Origin: Bacteroidia bacterium
GTDB taxonomy: Bacteria; Bacteroidota; Bacteroidia; Flavobacteriales; Flavobacteriaceae
Assembly (NCBI GenBank): GCA_030429325.1
Contig: JAUICT010000088.1
Span: forward strand, 1 to 7,792
DNA length: 7,792 nucleotides
Direction of reading: 5' to 3'
The translations under genes were made by a program, and so were the position numbers. The notes beneath the pieces were generated by a model that had not been told where the DNA came from, searched no databases, and saw only the letters and a list, made by a program, of their open reading frames with translations. Positions 1-6,687 of this stretch are shown here, piece by piece (within the stretch, counting starts at the first letter, position 1; each line of letters begins with the position of its first letter).

Positions 1-118
1 ATTGGTCCGATGGCGGGTCAAAAACCAATAAACCATCAGATTCTTGCTGTGCATGGATATGTACGGAGAAAACCAAGGTGATGGTCCAGAGGTAGTATTT
101 TAGTGATAGTTTTTTCAT
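1..118 (-). CDS. Exported protein of unknown function, N-terminal fragment
   Basis: The reading frame starts with ATG at 118-116 and stays open for 39 codons to the left edge, so only the N-terminus is visible. It begins MKKLSLKYYLWTITLVFS and continues through VHIHAQQ: a short basic start, a hydrophobic core and an Ala-X-Ala-like end, which is a typical Sec signal peptide with likely cleavage near residues 23-24. The visible mature part begins ESDGLLVFDPPSDQ and matches no family I recognise. There is no lipobox cysteine, so the product is probably periplasmic, surface-exposed or secreted rather than a lipoprotein. The start lies 9 bases after the stop of the upstream lipoprotein gene on the same strand, so the two are probably co-transcribed. 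The signal peptide is clear; function is unknown because the rest of the gene is outside the window. Confidence 0.75.
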   Translation of the reverse strand, partial: MKKLSLKYYLWTITLVFSVHIHAQQESDGLLVFDPPSDQ

Positions 119-127
119 GTTGAGCAA

Positions 128-667
128 TTATTCCCAAGTAACGACACCATCCATGGTCAAAACCACATCGCTGTCCGTGTTGATTACGGTAGTGCCATTA
201 AAAACAACTTTCTTGGCATTGAAATCAACGCTGTATCCATCGCCGCAGGCGGTAAAAAAGCCTTGATAGGGTGATGAGCAGGCATGCCGGAATTCTTCAC
301 CGTTCTTCACGATGGTCATAGAGATGGTCTTTTCAATATCCGGAGATCCCCCGGTTGAAAAATCGGCAGCAACGATTACAAAACCATTCTGGTTATTGGT
401 ATAGACCAATTCGTTGTTTTCCACTCGGATGTTTTCGGAGAGCAGCATTACGGATTTATCTGTTCCCGTAAGTCCTACTTGGGCCACGGCTATGTTGACC
501 ACGGTAAGGGAGTTTCCAAATTCAGAGGTTTCTTCACCGGACAATTGTATGGTCCCGCTTGCCTCTCCTGTGTCATCATTTTCGGGTGAATCGCCATCAT
601 CTGAAGCACAGTTGGCAAAAATGGAAATCGATAGGACAAATAGAAAAAATAGAGGTGCTTTTAGCAT
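128..667 (-). CDS. Putative outer-membrane lipoprotein, unknown function
   Basis: The preferred start is the ATG at 667, giving 179 residues. From there the protein begins MLKAPLFFLFVLSISIFANC, a lipoprotein signal peptide with the lipid-bearing cysteine at residue 20. Asparagine at -1 and phenylalanine at -3 are unusual for a classic lipobox but fit the relaxed Bacteroidota version. The next residues, ASDDGDSPENDD, are acidic and serine-rich like many flavobacterial lipoproteins, in which such a stretch can act as a surface-export signal. An upstream in-frame ATG at 721 would put 18 polar residues before the signal peptide and is rejected. The mature part (about 35-179) alternates beta-prone and glycine/asparagine-rich segments and has a cysteine pair, C130 and C141, that could form a disulfide. 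I recognise no domain. A poor -7-like element (TAGTTTAG on the minus strand, 704-697) precedes the start, without a -33 partner. It diverges from the sensor kinase gene and is followed 9 bases later by another exported protein. Confidence 0.8.
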   Translation of the reverse strand: MLKAPLFFLFVLSISIFANCASDDGDSPENDDTGEASGTIQLSGEETSEFGNSLTVVNIAVAQVGLTGTDKSVMLLSENIRVENNELVYTNNQNGFVIVAADFSTGGSPDIEKTISMTIVKNGEEFRHACSSPYQGFFTACGDGYSVDFNAKKVVFNGTTVINTDSDVVLTMDGVVTWE

Positions 668-738
668 TATAACAAGGATTTGGTCTTGATGAACCTCTAA
701 ACTATGGGATTCCCTGGCCACACACCACGACCATTTAG

Positions 739-767
739 TTATCGTTACATATGTTAGGATTATCGTT
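739..767 (+). promoter_or_regulatory. Direct repeat, candidate LytTR-type binding site
   Basis: The octamer TTATCGTT occurs exactly at 739-746 and again at 760-767, in the same orientation, 21 bases start to start, or two helical turns. Each copy is also preceded by TTAG (735-738 and 754-757). LytTR-domain regulators are known to bind imperfect direct repeats of about 9 bases separated by 12-13 bases, with GTT in the core of each repeat; this pair fits that spacing and has the GTT. Each copy departs from the published consensus in one to three positions. It lies between the divergent lipoprotein and kinase starts and upstream of an operon that encodes a LytTR regulator, so autoregulation is the simplest inference. 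Confidence 0.4.
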
Positions 768-827
768 GTGGTTTGTGCAATATTCGTATTGTGTTGAAAC
801 TAAAGCGGTATAATGGTGCAAAACCGT

Positions 828-835
828 TAAATTTG
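828..835 (+). promoter_or_regulatory. Candidate -7 promoter element of the kinase operon
   Basis: TAAATTTG at 828-835 is an exact match to the Bacteroidota primary-sigma -7 consensus TAnnTTTG. Transcription would start around 840, leaving a leader of about 15 bases before the ATG at 857. No convincing TTG/TTTG -33 element is found at the usual spacing, so the assignment rests on the -7 alone. If correct, it argues against translation from the in-frame ATG at 773, which would lie upstream of the promoter. Confidence 0.4.
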
Positions 836-856
836 GAACTACACCAATTTCCAAAC

Positions 857-2653
857 ATGCCAGTACCCTTCAAAAGAGCCATTACCCTTTTTTTGATTTG
901 TTTTGTTCCCCTTTGGGGAATTTCCCAAGAAAACCCAGCGGATTCGTTACAGCAGGAATTGACCTCCCATACCGCCAAAGATTCGGTCAGGGCCAATTTG
1001 CTCATCAAAATTGCAGGGAGCATGACCTATTCCGAACCACAAGGAGCTTTTCCCTATGTGGAGGAGGCCATAAGTATATCCAAGACACTGGATTGGACCA
1101 AAGGTGAAGCCTTGGCGCTTCGACAAAAAGGACACCTACACTATGTCATGGCCGATGAACTCAATGCCTTGGATGCTTATCAAAGCGCTTTACAGTTGAG
1201 TCACGCTATGCAGGACAAGGAGTTGGAGTCGACCTTAATAAGCAATATTGGGAACATTTATGCCGATTTGAAACAGTATGACAAGGCCTTGGAGAACTAT
1301 GAAAGCTATCTTGCCTTTGCGGAATCCACGGGGAATGTCAATGAACAGATCAAAGGACTTTCCAACATTGCCATCGTCTATAACGATACGGAACGATACA
1401 CCGAAGGAGTGGCTTATCTGGAAAAAGCCTTGGCATTGGCCGAAGAGGAAGGGAATGAACTTTTTGTTGCTGCCATTACCAATAATTTAGCCTTGGCGTA
1501 TAAAAAACTGGAACAGTACCCAAAGGCATTGGAGCATTATCAAGATGCAGCTGCCCTGGCCCATACGATTGGCAATAAATATATTGAGGCGTCTGCCTTG
1601 AATAGTATTGGGATAGTGAACATACTCGTGGGAAATTATGATGCGGCCAGTAAGGTGGGACAGAAAGCGTTGGAATTGTCGCAGGAAATTGAGGCGGTGG
1701 AATGGCAGGCCGATTCGTGGAAAGTGCTCAGCGAAATCTATGAACACGAAGGGAAAATGGAGGAGGCCTTGGGGGCATACAAGAATCATGTCCGGTTACA
1801 GGACAGTGTTTTGAGTGAGGAAAAGAAAATGGAACTGACCCGAAAGGAAATGCAGTTTCAGATGGAAAGACAGCAAGCGGTGGCCGATGAGGAAATCAAG
1901 CGTCAGCAACTGGTAAAGAACGGGTATCTGGCAGGTGCTTTGATCTTGGCGCTGATTTCGGTTGGGGGTTATTTTGTCTATAAACGCAGACGGGACGCCC
2001 TTGAGAAAAAGAAGGTGGCGGAATTCAATGCCAAGGTGGCCGAAACAGAGCTAAAAGCACTGAGGAGCCAAATGAACCCACATTTTATTTTCAATTCGTT
2101 GAATTCCATCAGTGATTTTATTTCAAAAAAGGATGTGAAGCAGGCCGATGACTATTTGGTGAAGTTTGCCAAGCTCACCCGTTCCATTTTGGAGAATTCT
2201 GAGAAAAAATGGATCAGCCTTGAAGAAGATCTGGAATTGATGGAGCTGTACATGCAGTTGGAGTCGCTACGAATGGAAAACAAGTTTCATTACAACATTG
2301 TGGTGGATGAAAGTATTGAGCCGGAAAATACCTTGGTGCCCCCAATGATTTTGCAGCCTTTTGTGGAAAACAGTATTTGGCACGGGATAGCCAAGCGAAC
2401 CACAGACGGAACCATTGACATTACCATCAAGAATGGGGGAGATATGTTGTTATGCGTAGTAGAGGACAATGGGGTAGGGCGTTCCAAGAAGGTGCCTCAA
2501 GAGGAACATAAGAGTTCTTTGGGGGTGAAGATTACCAAGAACCGTATCGATATTATCAACCATCTTAAGAACACCAAGGGCTCCATTGCGATGATCGATA
2601 AGGAAATGGGGCTTCGGGTAGAGCTGAAACTGCCTTTGGAACTTCAATTTTAA
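857..2653 (+). CDS. TPR-containing sensor histidine kinase (LytS-like class)
   Basis: This 598-residue membrane kinase probably autophosphorylates on histidine and passes the phosphate to the response regulator encoded 6 bases downstream. The start is set at ATG 857 because it gives a signal peptide (MPVPFKRAITLFLICFVPLW, ending near residue 24); the in-frame ATG at 773 would add 28 polar residues ahead of it. Residues about 40-316 hold around six tetratricopeptide repeats (for example YDKALENY and YPKALEHY). A charged probable coiled coil follows (317-353), then one membrane span (355-378) ending in KRRR. The TPR part is therefore predicted to be periplasmic and the kinase part cytoplasmic. 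The His_kinase domain begins near 390: phospho-acceptor H409 in QMNPHFIFNSLN, N-box PFVENSIWHG with N505, and G-box EDNGVG with D537. All key residues are present. This architecture is common in Flavobacteriaceae; the stimulus cannot be deduced. Confidence 0.93.
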   Translation: MPVPFKRAITLFLICFVPLWGISQENPADSLQQELTSHTAKDSVRANLLIKIAGSMTYSEPQGAFPYVEEAISISKTLDWTKGEALALRQKGHLHYVMADELNALDAYQSALQLSHAMQDKELESTLISNIGNIYADLKQYDKALENYESYLAFAESTGNVNEQIKGLSNIAIVYNDTERYTEGVAYLEKALALAEEEGNELFVAAITNNLALAYKKLEQYPKALEHYQDAAALAHTIGNKYIEASALNSIGIVNILVGNYDAASKVGQKALELSQEIEAVEWQADSWKVLSEIYEHEGKMEEALGAYKNHVRLQDSVLSEEKKMELTRKEMQFQMERQQAVADEEIKRQQLVKNGYLAGALILALISVGGYFVYKRRRDALEKKKVAEFNAKVAETELKALRSQMNPHFIFNSLNSISDFISKKDVKQADDYLVKFAKLTRSILENSEKKWISLEEDLELMELYMQLESLRMENKFHYNIVVDESIEPENTLVPPMILQPFVENSIWHGIAKRTTDGTIDITIKNGGDMLLCVVEDNGVGRSKKVPQEEHKSSLGVKITKNRIDIINHLKNTKGSIAMIDKEMGLRVELKLPLELQF

Positions 2654-2659
2654 AAAAAT

Positions 2660-3412
2660 ATGCTTAAGGCTATTATCGTTGACGACGAACAACATTGCAT
2701 CAACCGTTTGGAAGAACTCTTGCGGGAACACAAGGAGAAAATCCAGATTGTCTCATGCTGCAAAACGTTGGAGGAAGCCAAACAGCAGATTGGTAACCTT
2801 GGACCCGACATCCTGTTTCTGGATGTGCATTTGGGAGATGTGACAGGGTTTGATCTACTTTCCCAGTTGGATCACATAGATTTTGAACTGATATTCACCA
2901 CGTCCTTCGATAGCTATGCCCTGCAAGCGTTTAAATTTTCAGCATTGGATTATCTGTTAAAACCTATAGACAAGGATGACCTGAAAGAAGCTGTTAAAAG
3001 GGTGCAGCAGGCCAAAAAATTAAAGGAGACTTCCCAGAAGATAGATGTGCTCTTCCACAACTTCAAGGACGGGGCCGGAACATCCAAAAGAATAGCGGTG
3101 CCCACCATGGATGGGTTCGCCATGGTAGATGTAAAAGACATCATCAGGTTGCAGTCAGACGGCAATTATACCCATATATATACTACCTCAAATAAACGGA
3201 TAACCGCGGCAAGGACCTTGAAACATTTTGAGGGGTTATTGGATAAAGATGCTTTTTTCAGGACCCATAAGTCCCATCTGGTCAACCTTTCCTTTGTGGA
3301 CAACTATCTCAAGGGCAAAGGGGGGTATGTGGTCTTATCCGATGGCACCAAGGTTGAAGTTGCCGTTAGGCGGAAAGAGGAGCTGATCCAAAAATTAATA
3401 CCCAATTCGTAG
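2660..3412 (+). CDS. LytTR-family response regulator
   Basis: This is a 250-residue cytoplasmic transcription factor with an N-terminal receiver domain (about 3-118) and a C-terminal LytTR DNA-binding domain (about 143-248). The receiver has the acidic pocket D8/D9, phospho-acceptor D55 in LFLDVHLGD, the conserved hydroxyl residues T80/T81 in IFTTSFDSYAL, and K101 in YLLKPID. The LytTR part shows the usual motifs: DIIRLQSDGNYTHIY (160-174), then FFRTHKSHLVNL, and a C-terminal basic stretch VRRKEEL. Length and domain order are standard and no key residue is missing. The ATG lies 6 bases after the kinase stop, so the two are co-transcribed and form a cognate pair. A direct repeat at 739-767, upstream of the operon, has the geometry of a LytTR site and may be its own target. 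The gene ends 21 bases from the convergent upp gene, with no intrinsic terminator hairpin visible in that gap. Confidence 0.95.
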   Translation: MLKAIIVDDEQHCINRLEELLREHKEKIQIVSCCKTLEEAKQQIGNLGPDILFLDVHLGDVTGFDLLSQLDHIDFELIFTTSFDSYALQAFKFSALDYLLKPIDKDDLKEAVKRVQQAKKLKETSQKIDVLFHNFKDGAGTSKRIAVPTMDGFAMVDVKDIIRLQSDGNYTHIYTTSNKRITAARTLKHFEGLLDKDAFFRTHKSHLVNLSFVDNYLKGKGGYVVLSDGTKVEVAVRRKEELIQKLIPNS

Positions 3413-3433
3413 GGGATAAAATATAACCTTGGA

Positions 3434-4087
3434 CTATAATTTGCACCCATAACTCAAGTCACCCGCATCACCCAAACCGGGAACAATATATCCCTTACTG
3501 GAAAGTTTATCGTCTACGGCCGCTATCCATAACTGTGTGTCCTCTGGAAATACTTTTTGTACTTTTTCAACGCCTGGTTGAGAGCCGATTACGGAAATGA
3601 TATGGATTTTTTTAGGCGCACCGTGGTTTTTTAAAACATTAAGTACATTTTCCAAGGTCTTTCCTGTGGCCAACATGGGGTCCATCAGCACCAAAATCTT
3701 GTTATCTAGGGAAGGCGAGGCAAAGTACTTGACCACCACTTCAAAATCATCCGAATTGTTCGGATGGTGTCGGTATGCGGAAATAAACGCATTTTCAGCA
3801 GCATCAAAATAATTCAAGATACCATGATGTAAGGGCAAACCGGCCCTGAGTACAGAACAAAGGACCAATTGATCGGTACAGCTCTGGATTTTTTTGGAAC
3901 CCAAAGGTGTGGTAATTTCTTTTTCCTGATAGGTAAGGGTCTTGCTCATCTCATAGCCCAAGACCTCACCAATCCGTTCAATGTTCCTTCTGAACCGCAT
4001 GGCATCTTTCTGCACCTCCACATCCCGTATTTCAGCAATAAAGGTGTTCAGCACGGAAGGAGTTGTATCAAAACGGTTGATGATCAT
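3434..4087 (-). CDS. upp: Uracil phosphoribosyltransferase
   Basis: This cytosolic enzyme of pyrimidine salvage joins uracil to PRPP to give UMP and pyrophosphate. The 217-residue protein has the family signatures in order: VLRAGLPL (79-86), the PRPP-binding loop LMDPMLATGKT (134-144), and the uracil-binding C-terminal motif PGLGDAGD (203-210). The last residues, LSYGCKL, replace the RxFGTK ending of the E. coli enzyme. I take this as normal lineage variation, because the rest of the motif is intact. The length is slightly above the 208 residues of the E. coli protein. The ATG at 4087 gives a standard N-terminus; no Shine-Dalgarno sequence or clear TAnnTTTG promoter was found upstream. The gene stands alone: convergent with the response regulator on one side and divergent from the sigma factor gene on the other. 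It is a housekeeping gene between two regulatory loci with no evident functional tie to either. Confidence 0.96.
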   Translation of the reverse strand: MIINRFDTTPSVLNTFIAEIRDVEVQKDAMRFRRNIERIGEVLGYEMSKTLTYQEKEITTPLGSKKIQSCTDQLVLCSVLRAGLPLHHGILNYFDAAENAFISAYRHHPNNSDDFEVVVKYFASPSLDNKILVLMDPMLATGKTLENVLNVLKNHGAPKKIHIISVIGSQPGVEKVQKVFPEDTQLWIAAVDDKLSSKGYIVPGLGDAGDLSYGCKL

Positions 4088-4759
4088 AACGGACTTTTAA
4101 TTTGGATCGAGGGTCTTCTATAAAAATAACATATAAAGGTTCAGGTTGTATATTAAGTTGTGTATTGCCTCTTCTTTATTTTCCAAAATCAATGACAGAT
4201 TCTCGGGGCGTAAAAACGGTGGTATCCGTAATTAAAAAGCCATAGAAATAACGTAAGATGGTAATAATGCAAGAGTGATATAATGATAATATAGGTTTAA
4301 TAGACCTGATATGTTTTCAACCAGCCTTGACAAATTAGAAAACTTTTGAAACTCAAAGTGAGGTTGCCTTTTAATATATTGTATATTTCTGAAAATCAAT
4401 TAAATAAAATGGTGTTTGTTAGTTGGAACTTTTGAATATTAAAAAAAGTGACTGACAATAAGTTATATTAGCGTAGTTCTTGATTTTGTTAGAGAAAAGC
4501 GGTTGAAGAGGAATTCTGGAATACGATTCTTTTGAATTATCACAAAAAAACATTGTAATTTTAGGATTTTATCCAAAGAATATCGTTAAAAATTTGAAAA
4601 TTTACAGGAATTTTCAAGAATTGGCGGTGATATACTTGATGATACGCTTAATATGGCAAAAAAGTGGATGAATTTGGGACACATCTGATAGCATCCAAAT
4701 CCAATAGTTAAGGCAAGTGGCATTAAAAGTATTTCCCCCTATTTTTCTATCGCCAGAAA
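4088..4759. other. AT-rich 672-base intergenic region without a gene
   Basis: This stretch separates the divergent upp and sigma factor genes. Open frames on both strands are short and lack recognisable protein features, and I see no tRNA, repeat array or mobile-element end. It contains a perfect 9-base inverted repeat (4594-4617), a near-palindrome (4293-4307) and a pyrimidine-rich block just before the sigma start (TTTCCCCCTATTTTTC, 4732-4747). I found no exact TAnnTTTG promoter for either flanking gene. It probably carries the control region of the sigma/anti-sigma/transporter cassette, and it may include a long leader or a small RNA that cannot be recognised by eye. Confidence 0.6.
4594..4617. 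repeat. Perfect 9-base inverted repeat
   Basis: TTGAAAATT at 4594-4602 is exactly complementary to AATTTTCAA at 4609-4617, with a 6-base spacer TACAGG. The stem is AT-rich and no U-tract follows on either strand, so it does not look like a terminator. It lies about 143 bases upstream of the sigma factor start. It could be a site for a dimeric regulator or a weak RNA hairpin. In such AT-rich sequence a chance origin is possible. Confidence 0.4.
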
Positions 4760-5368
4760 ATGAAAAAAGATTTTTATAGCGCAGAGGACTTTCAGTTTTC
4801 CCAATTTAAAAAAGGGGACAACCGTGCTTTTGAGTTTTTTTTCAATAAGTACTTCAATGATATCGTAGGGTTTAGTCAAAAGTTCATTGGTGATCGGGAC
4901 AAGGCCAAAAGTGTATCCCAGGATGCTTTTATCAAATTGTGGACCAACAGGGATAAAATCCGTAAGATAGGAGGCATCCGTTCTTTTTTGTTCACTTCGG
5001 CCAAAACAGATTGTTTAAACCTACTTCGCCATAAAAAAGTCAAGAGAAGATATGAATCCTTGAAACTTCAGGAAAAAGAAAGATTACTGGACATGGAAAT
5101 CCTCGATTCTCTAAAGTTTGATTCCATGACCTTTTCCGAACTTGAGGAATTGGTAGAAAAGTCCATTGCCGAGATGCCTGAAAAATGTAGGCAGATCTTT
5201 ATGAAGAAGCGCATGGAGAACAAAAAAAACAAGGAGATAGCCGAAGAAATGGATATCACTCTCAAAGCCGTGGAGGCCAACATGACCCGTGCGCTCAAAT
5301 TTCTCAAATTGAGACTCGCCAGCTACATCCCCTACATCCTGATTTTAATTTTTTTAACGATTTTATAA
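4760..5368 (+). CDS. ECF RNA polymerase sigma factor, FecI-like
   Basis: This 202-residue sigma-70-family factor of the extracytoplasmic-function type would direct RNA polymerase to the promoters of the adjacent uptake genes when released from its anti-sigma factor. Region 2 spans about 18-85, including FFFNKYFNDIVGFSQKFIGD and the core-binding motif SVSQDAFIKLW (51-61). Region 4 spans about 130-185, with MPEKCRQIFMKKRMENKKNK and the helix-turn-helix IAEEMDITLKAVEANMTRAL (160-179). No region 3 is present, as expected. The protein ends in a strongly hydrophobic tail, YIPYILILIFLTIL (189-202), which is not part of the standard fold and could hold it at the inner membrane. Similar tails occur in some Bacteroidota members of this family. 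The ATG at 4760 is the first good start before region 2. The anti-sigma gene follows 69 bases after the stop, and a SusC-like transporter gene after that, which is the classic order for this regulatory unit. Confidence 0.93.
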   Translation: MKKDFYSAEDFQFSQFKKGDNRAFEFFFNKYFNDIVGFSQKFIGDRDKAKSVSQDAFIKLWTNRDKIRKIGGIRSFLFTSAKTDCLNLLRHKKVKRRYESLKLQEKERLLDMEILDSLKFDSMTFSELEELVEKSIAEMPEKCRQIFMKKRMENKKNKEIAEEMDITLKAVEANMTRALKFLKLRLASYIPYILILIFLTIL

Positions 5369-5387
5369 AAAAAACGTAACCACATAT

Positions 5388-5414
5388 AGGGTAGAAAGTG
5401 TTTGAGGTGTACCT
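5388..5414 (+). promoter_or_regulatory. Possible ECF-type promoter ahead of the anti-sigma gene
   Basis: The 69-base gap between the sigma and anti-sigma genes contains AGGGTA (5388-5393) followed, 14 bases later, by TGTACCT (5408-5414). Its location and the GGGTA-like upstream element resemble what I expect of promoters read by FecI-like sigma factors of Bacteroidota, which would make the locus autoregulated. This is inference from one occurrence: I do not see a second clear copy upstream of the sigma gene or of the transporter gene in this window. Confidence 0.3.
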
Positions 5415-5437
5415 ACTACAAACACCAAAGACTTTCA

Positions 5438-6571
5438 ATGGAATATCGTTTGATAACCAAATACCTATCTGAAGCAGCTTCAGAAGCCGAGGTGGCGCAA
5501 ATTTTTCAATGGATAGAAGCCTCTCCCAGTAACAAGGAGGCCTTTATGGAAATAAAGAAGATTTGGGCCTTGGGCACCAAGGGAGATGAAGACATTGAAA
5601 AAGCTTGGTATGAAATCCAAGGACGCCTCAAGGTCATGTCACGCAGGAGAAAACGGGCCAACATCCTTAAATATGCGGCCATCTTTGTTGGACTTATTGC
5701 AGGAACCTATGTTTGGTTGTCCCAAGAACCTACGGAAAATCCAGGGTTGATCATTGAAGACAGTGCCGTTGTTCTTAGTACGGGTGACAATACCACTGAG
5801 AAACTCAATGTGAACTCAGAGCAGAATTTCGCAACCCAAGGAGGAAAAGTATTTGCTACCCAAGTGGGGAACAAGATTGTGTACAATGCCAATGAATCCA
5901 TTAAAGAGTTGGTATACAATGAGATAAAGGTACCCCATGGGAAGACATTTCAGTTGGTGCTTTCGGACGGTTCCTTGGTGCACCTCAATTCGGGTACTTC
6001 CATGAAATTTCCGGTCAACTTTCTTCCTGGTCAGGAAAGAAGGGTATTCTTGGACGGTGAAGCCTATTTTGAGGTGGCCAAAGACGAGAAGCACCCATTT
6101 TTGGTTGAGGCCAATGATATAGATGTCCAGGTTTTGGGAACACATTTCAATGTAAGTTCCTATAAAGGCACCGAACCTTTTACCGTATTGGTTGAAGGAA
6201 GCGTTTCTGTGTCGGATAAGCAGCAGGAAGAAGAAGGAAGAATATCCCAAGTTATTGTTCCTGGGCAAAAGGCATCTTTGACCTCCAACGGATTTGCTGT
6301 TGAGGAGGTGGATGTAAACGATTACTTGGAATGGAGACAAGGCAATTTGATTTTCAACAATGAGTCTTTCCAAGAAATTGTCTACAAAATTGAAAGAAGA
6401 TACAATGTAGAAATCAGCAATGCCTATACAGAACTAAATCCCGTGCGATTCAATGGTAAGTTTGGAAACGAAACCATCATTGATCTATTGGATACCTTCA
6501 AGGAAAGTGCCGGATTTGACTACCACATTCAAGATAATAAAGTAATCATTAATCAACCCCAACCCAACTAA
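5438..6571 (+). CDS. FecR-like anti-sigma factor
   Basis: This 377-residue inner-membrane protein should bind the upstream sigma factor in the cytoplasm and receive the signal from the transporter in the periplasm. The N-terminal cytoplasmic part (1-74) is the sigma-binding region, with the typical ITKYLSEAASEAEVAQIFQW pattern. A basic patch (SRRRKRA) leads into a single membrane span (about 75-95). The periplasmic part holds the FecR domain (about 164-258: KVPHGKTFQLVLSDGSLVHL, then LDGEAYFEVAKD and LGTHFNVSSY) and a C-terminal DUF4974-type domain (about 304-373: LIFNNESFQEIVYKIERRY). ATG 5438 is chosen over an in-frame TTG at 5402, whose 12-residue extension (MRCTYYKHQRLS) lies over the putative promoter and is unlike the family. 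Length and order are normal. The transporter gene starts 116 bases downstream, and that gap contains a strand-asymmetric hairpin. Confidence 0.95.
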   Translation: MEYRLITKYLSEAASEAEVAQIFQWIEASPSNKEAFMEIKKIWALGTKGDEDIEKAWYEIQGRLKVMSRRRKRANILKYAAIFVGLIAGTYVWLSQEPTENPGLIIEDSAVVLSTGDNTTEKLNVNSEQNFATQGGKVFATQVGNKIVYNANESIKELVYNEIKVPHGKTFQLVLSDGSLVHLNSGTSMKFPVNFLPGQERRVFLDGEAYFEVAKDEKHPFLVEANDIDVQVLGTHFNVSSYKGTEPFTVLVEGSVSVSDKQQEEEGRISQVIVPGQKASLTSNGFAVEEVDVNDYLEWRQGNLIFNNESFQEIVYKIERRYNVEISNAYTELNPVRFNGKFGNETIIDLLDTFKESAGFDYHIQDNKVIINQPQPN

Positions 6572-6606
6572 AAACCACTTGCCAATGAATTAAAACAAAC
6601 TGACTC

Positions 6607-6634
6607 AAAAAAAGGGAACGCGGCCACGTTCCCC
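6607..6634 (-). terminator. Intrinsic terminator-like hairpin reading on the minus strand
   Basis: GGGAACG (6614-6620) pairs perfectly with CGTTCCC (6627-6633) around a 6-base loop. On the minus strand the stem grows by a U-G pair inside and a G-U pair outside, to 9 pairs with a GGCC tetraloop, and ends in seven U residues (complement of 6607-6613). On the plus strand those two extra positions are C/A and A/C mismatches, and the hairpin is followed by CTAAAAAA, with no U-tract. The structure therefore suits termination of a leftward transcript, although all genes here run rightward. A role as a plus-strand mRNA processing or stability hairpin between the anti-sigma and transporter genes is the alternative. 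Confidence 0.6.
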
Positions 6635-6687
6635 TAAAAAATGATTTTAACTGAAGGATTAATAATCAATCAAAATCTCTCAAAATT

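Noticed and set aside
668..721. Upstream in-frame ATG at 721 as the start of the lipoprotein gene
   Set aside because: It would place 18 polar residues before a clear lipoprotein signal peptide, which begins naturally at the ATG at 667.
773..856. Upstream in-frame ATG at 773 as the start of the sensor kinase
   Set aside because: The extra 28 residues are polar and precede a signal peptide, and an exact TAnnTTTG element lies inside this stretch, so the start at 857 is favoured.
2672..2679. TTATCGTT inside the response regulator gene
   Set aside because: It encodes part of the conserved receiver motif (IIVDD) and has no spaced partner, so codon content explains it.
4581..4587. A further TATCGTT in the large gap, resembling the LytTR-type repeat
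   Set aside because: It is single, with no partner at about 21 bases on either side, so it does not form a LytTR site.
5402..5437. TTG start at 5402 for the anti-sigma factor
   Set aside because: The 12-residue extension is unlike the family, and the ATG at 5438 gives the expected N-terminus.
5816..6373. 185-codon open frame on the minus strand inside the anti-sigma gene
   Set aside because: It lies wholly within a well-supported gene on the other strand, and its translation shows no domain or coherent composition.
6611..6640. The same hairpin as a plus-strand terminator of the sigma/anti-sigma transcript
   Set aside because: It is followed by CTAAAAAA and not by a U-tract on the plus strand, so canonical intrinsic termination in that direction is not supported.
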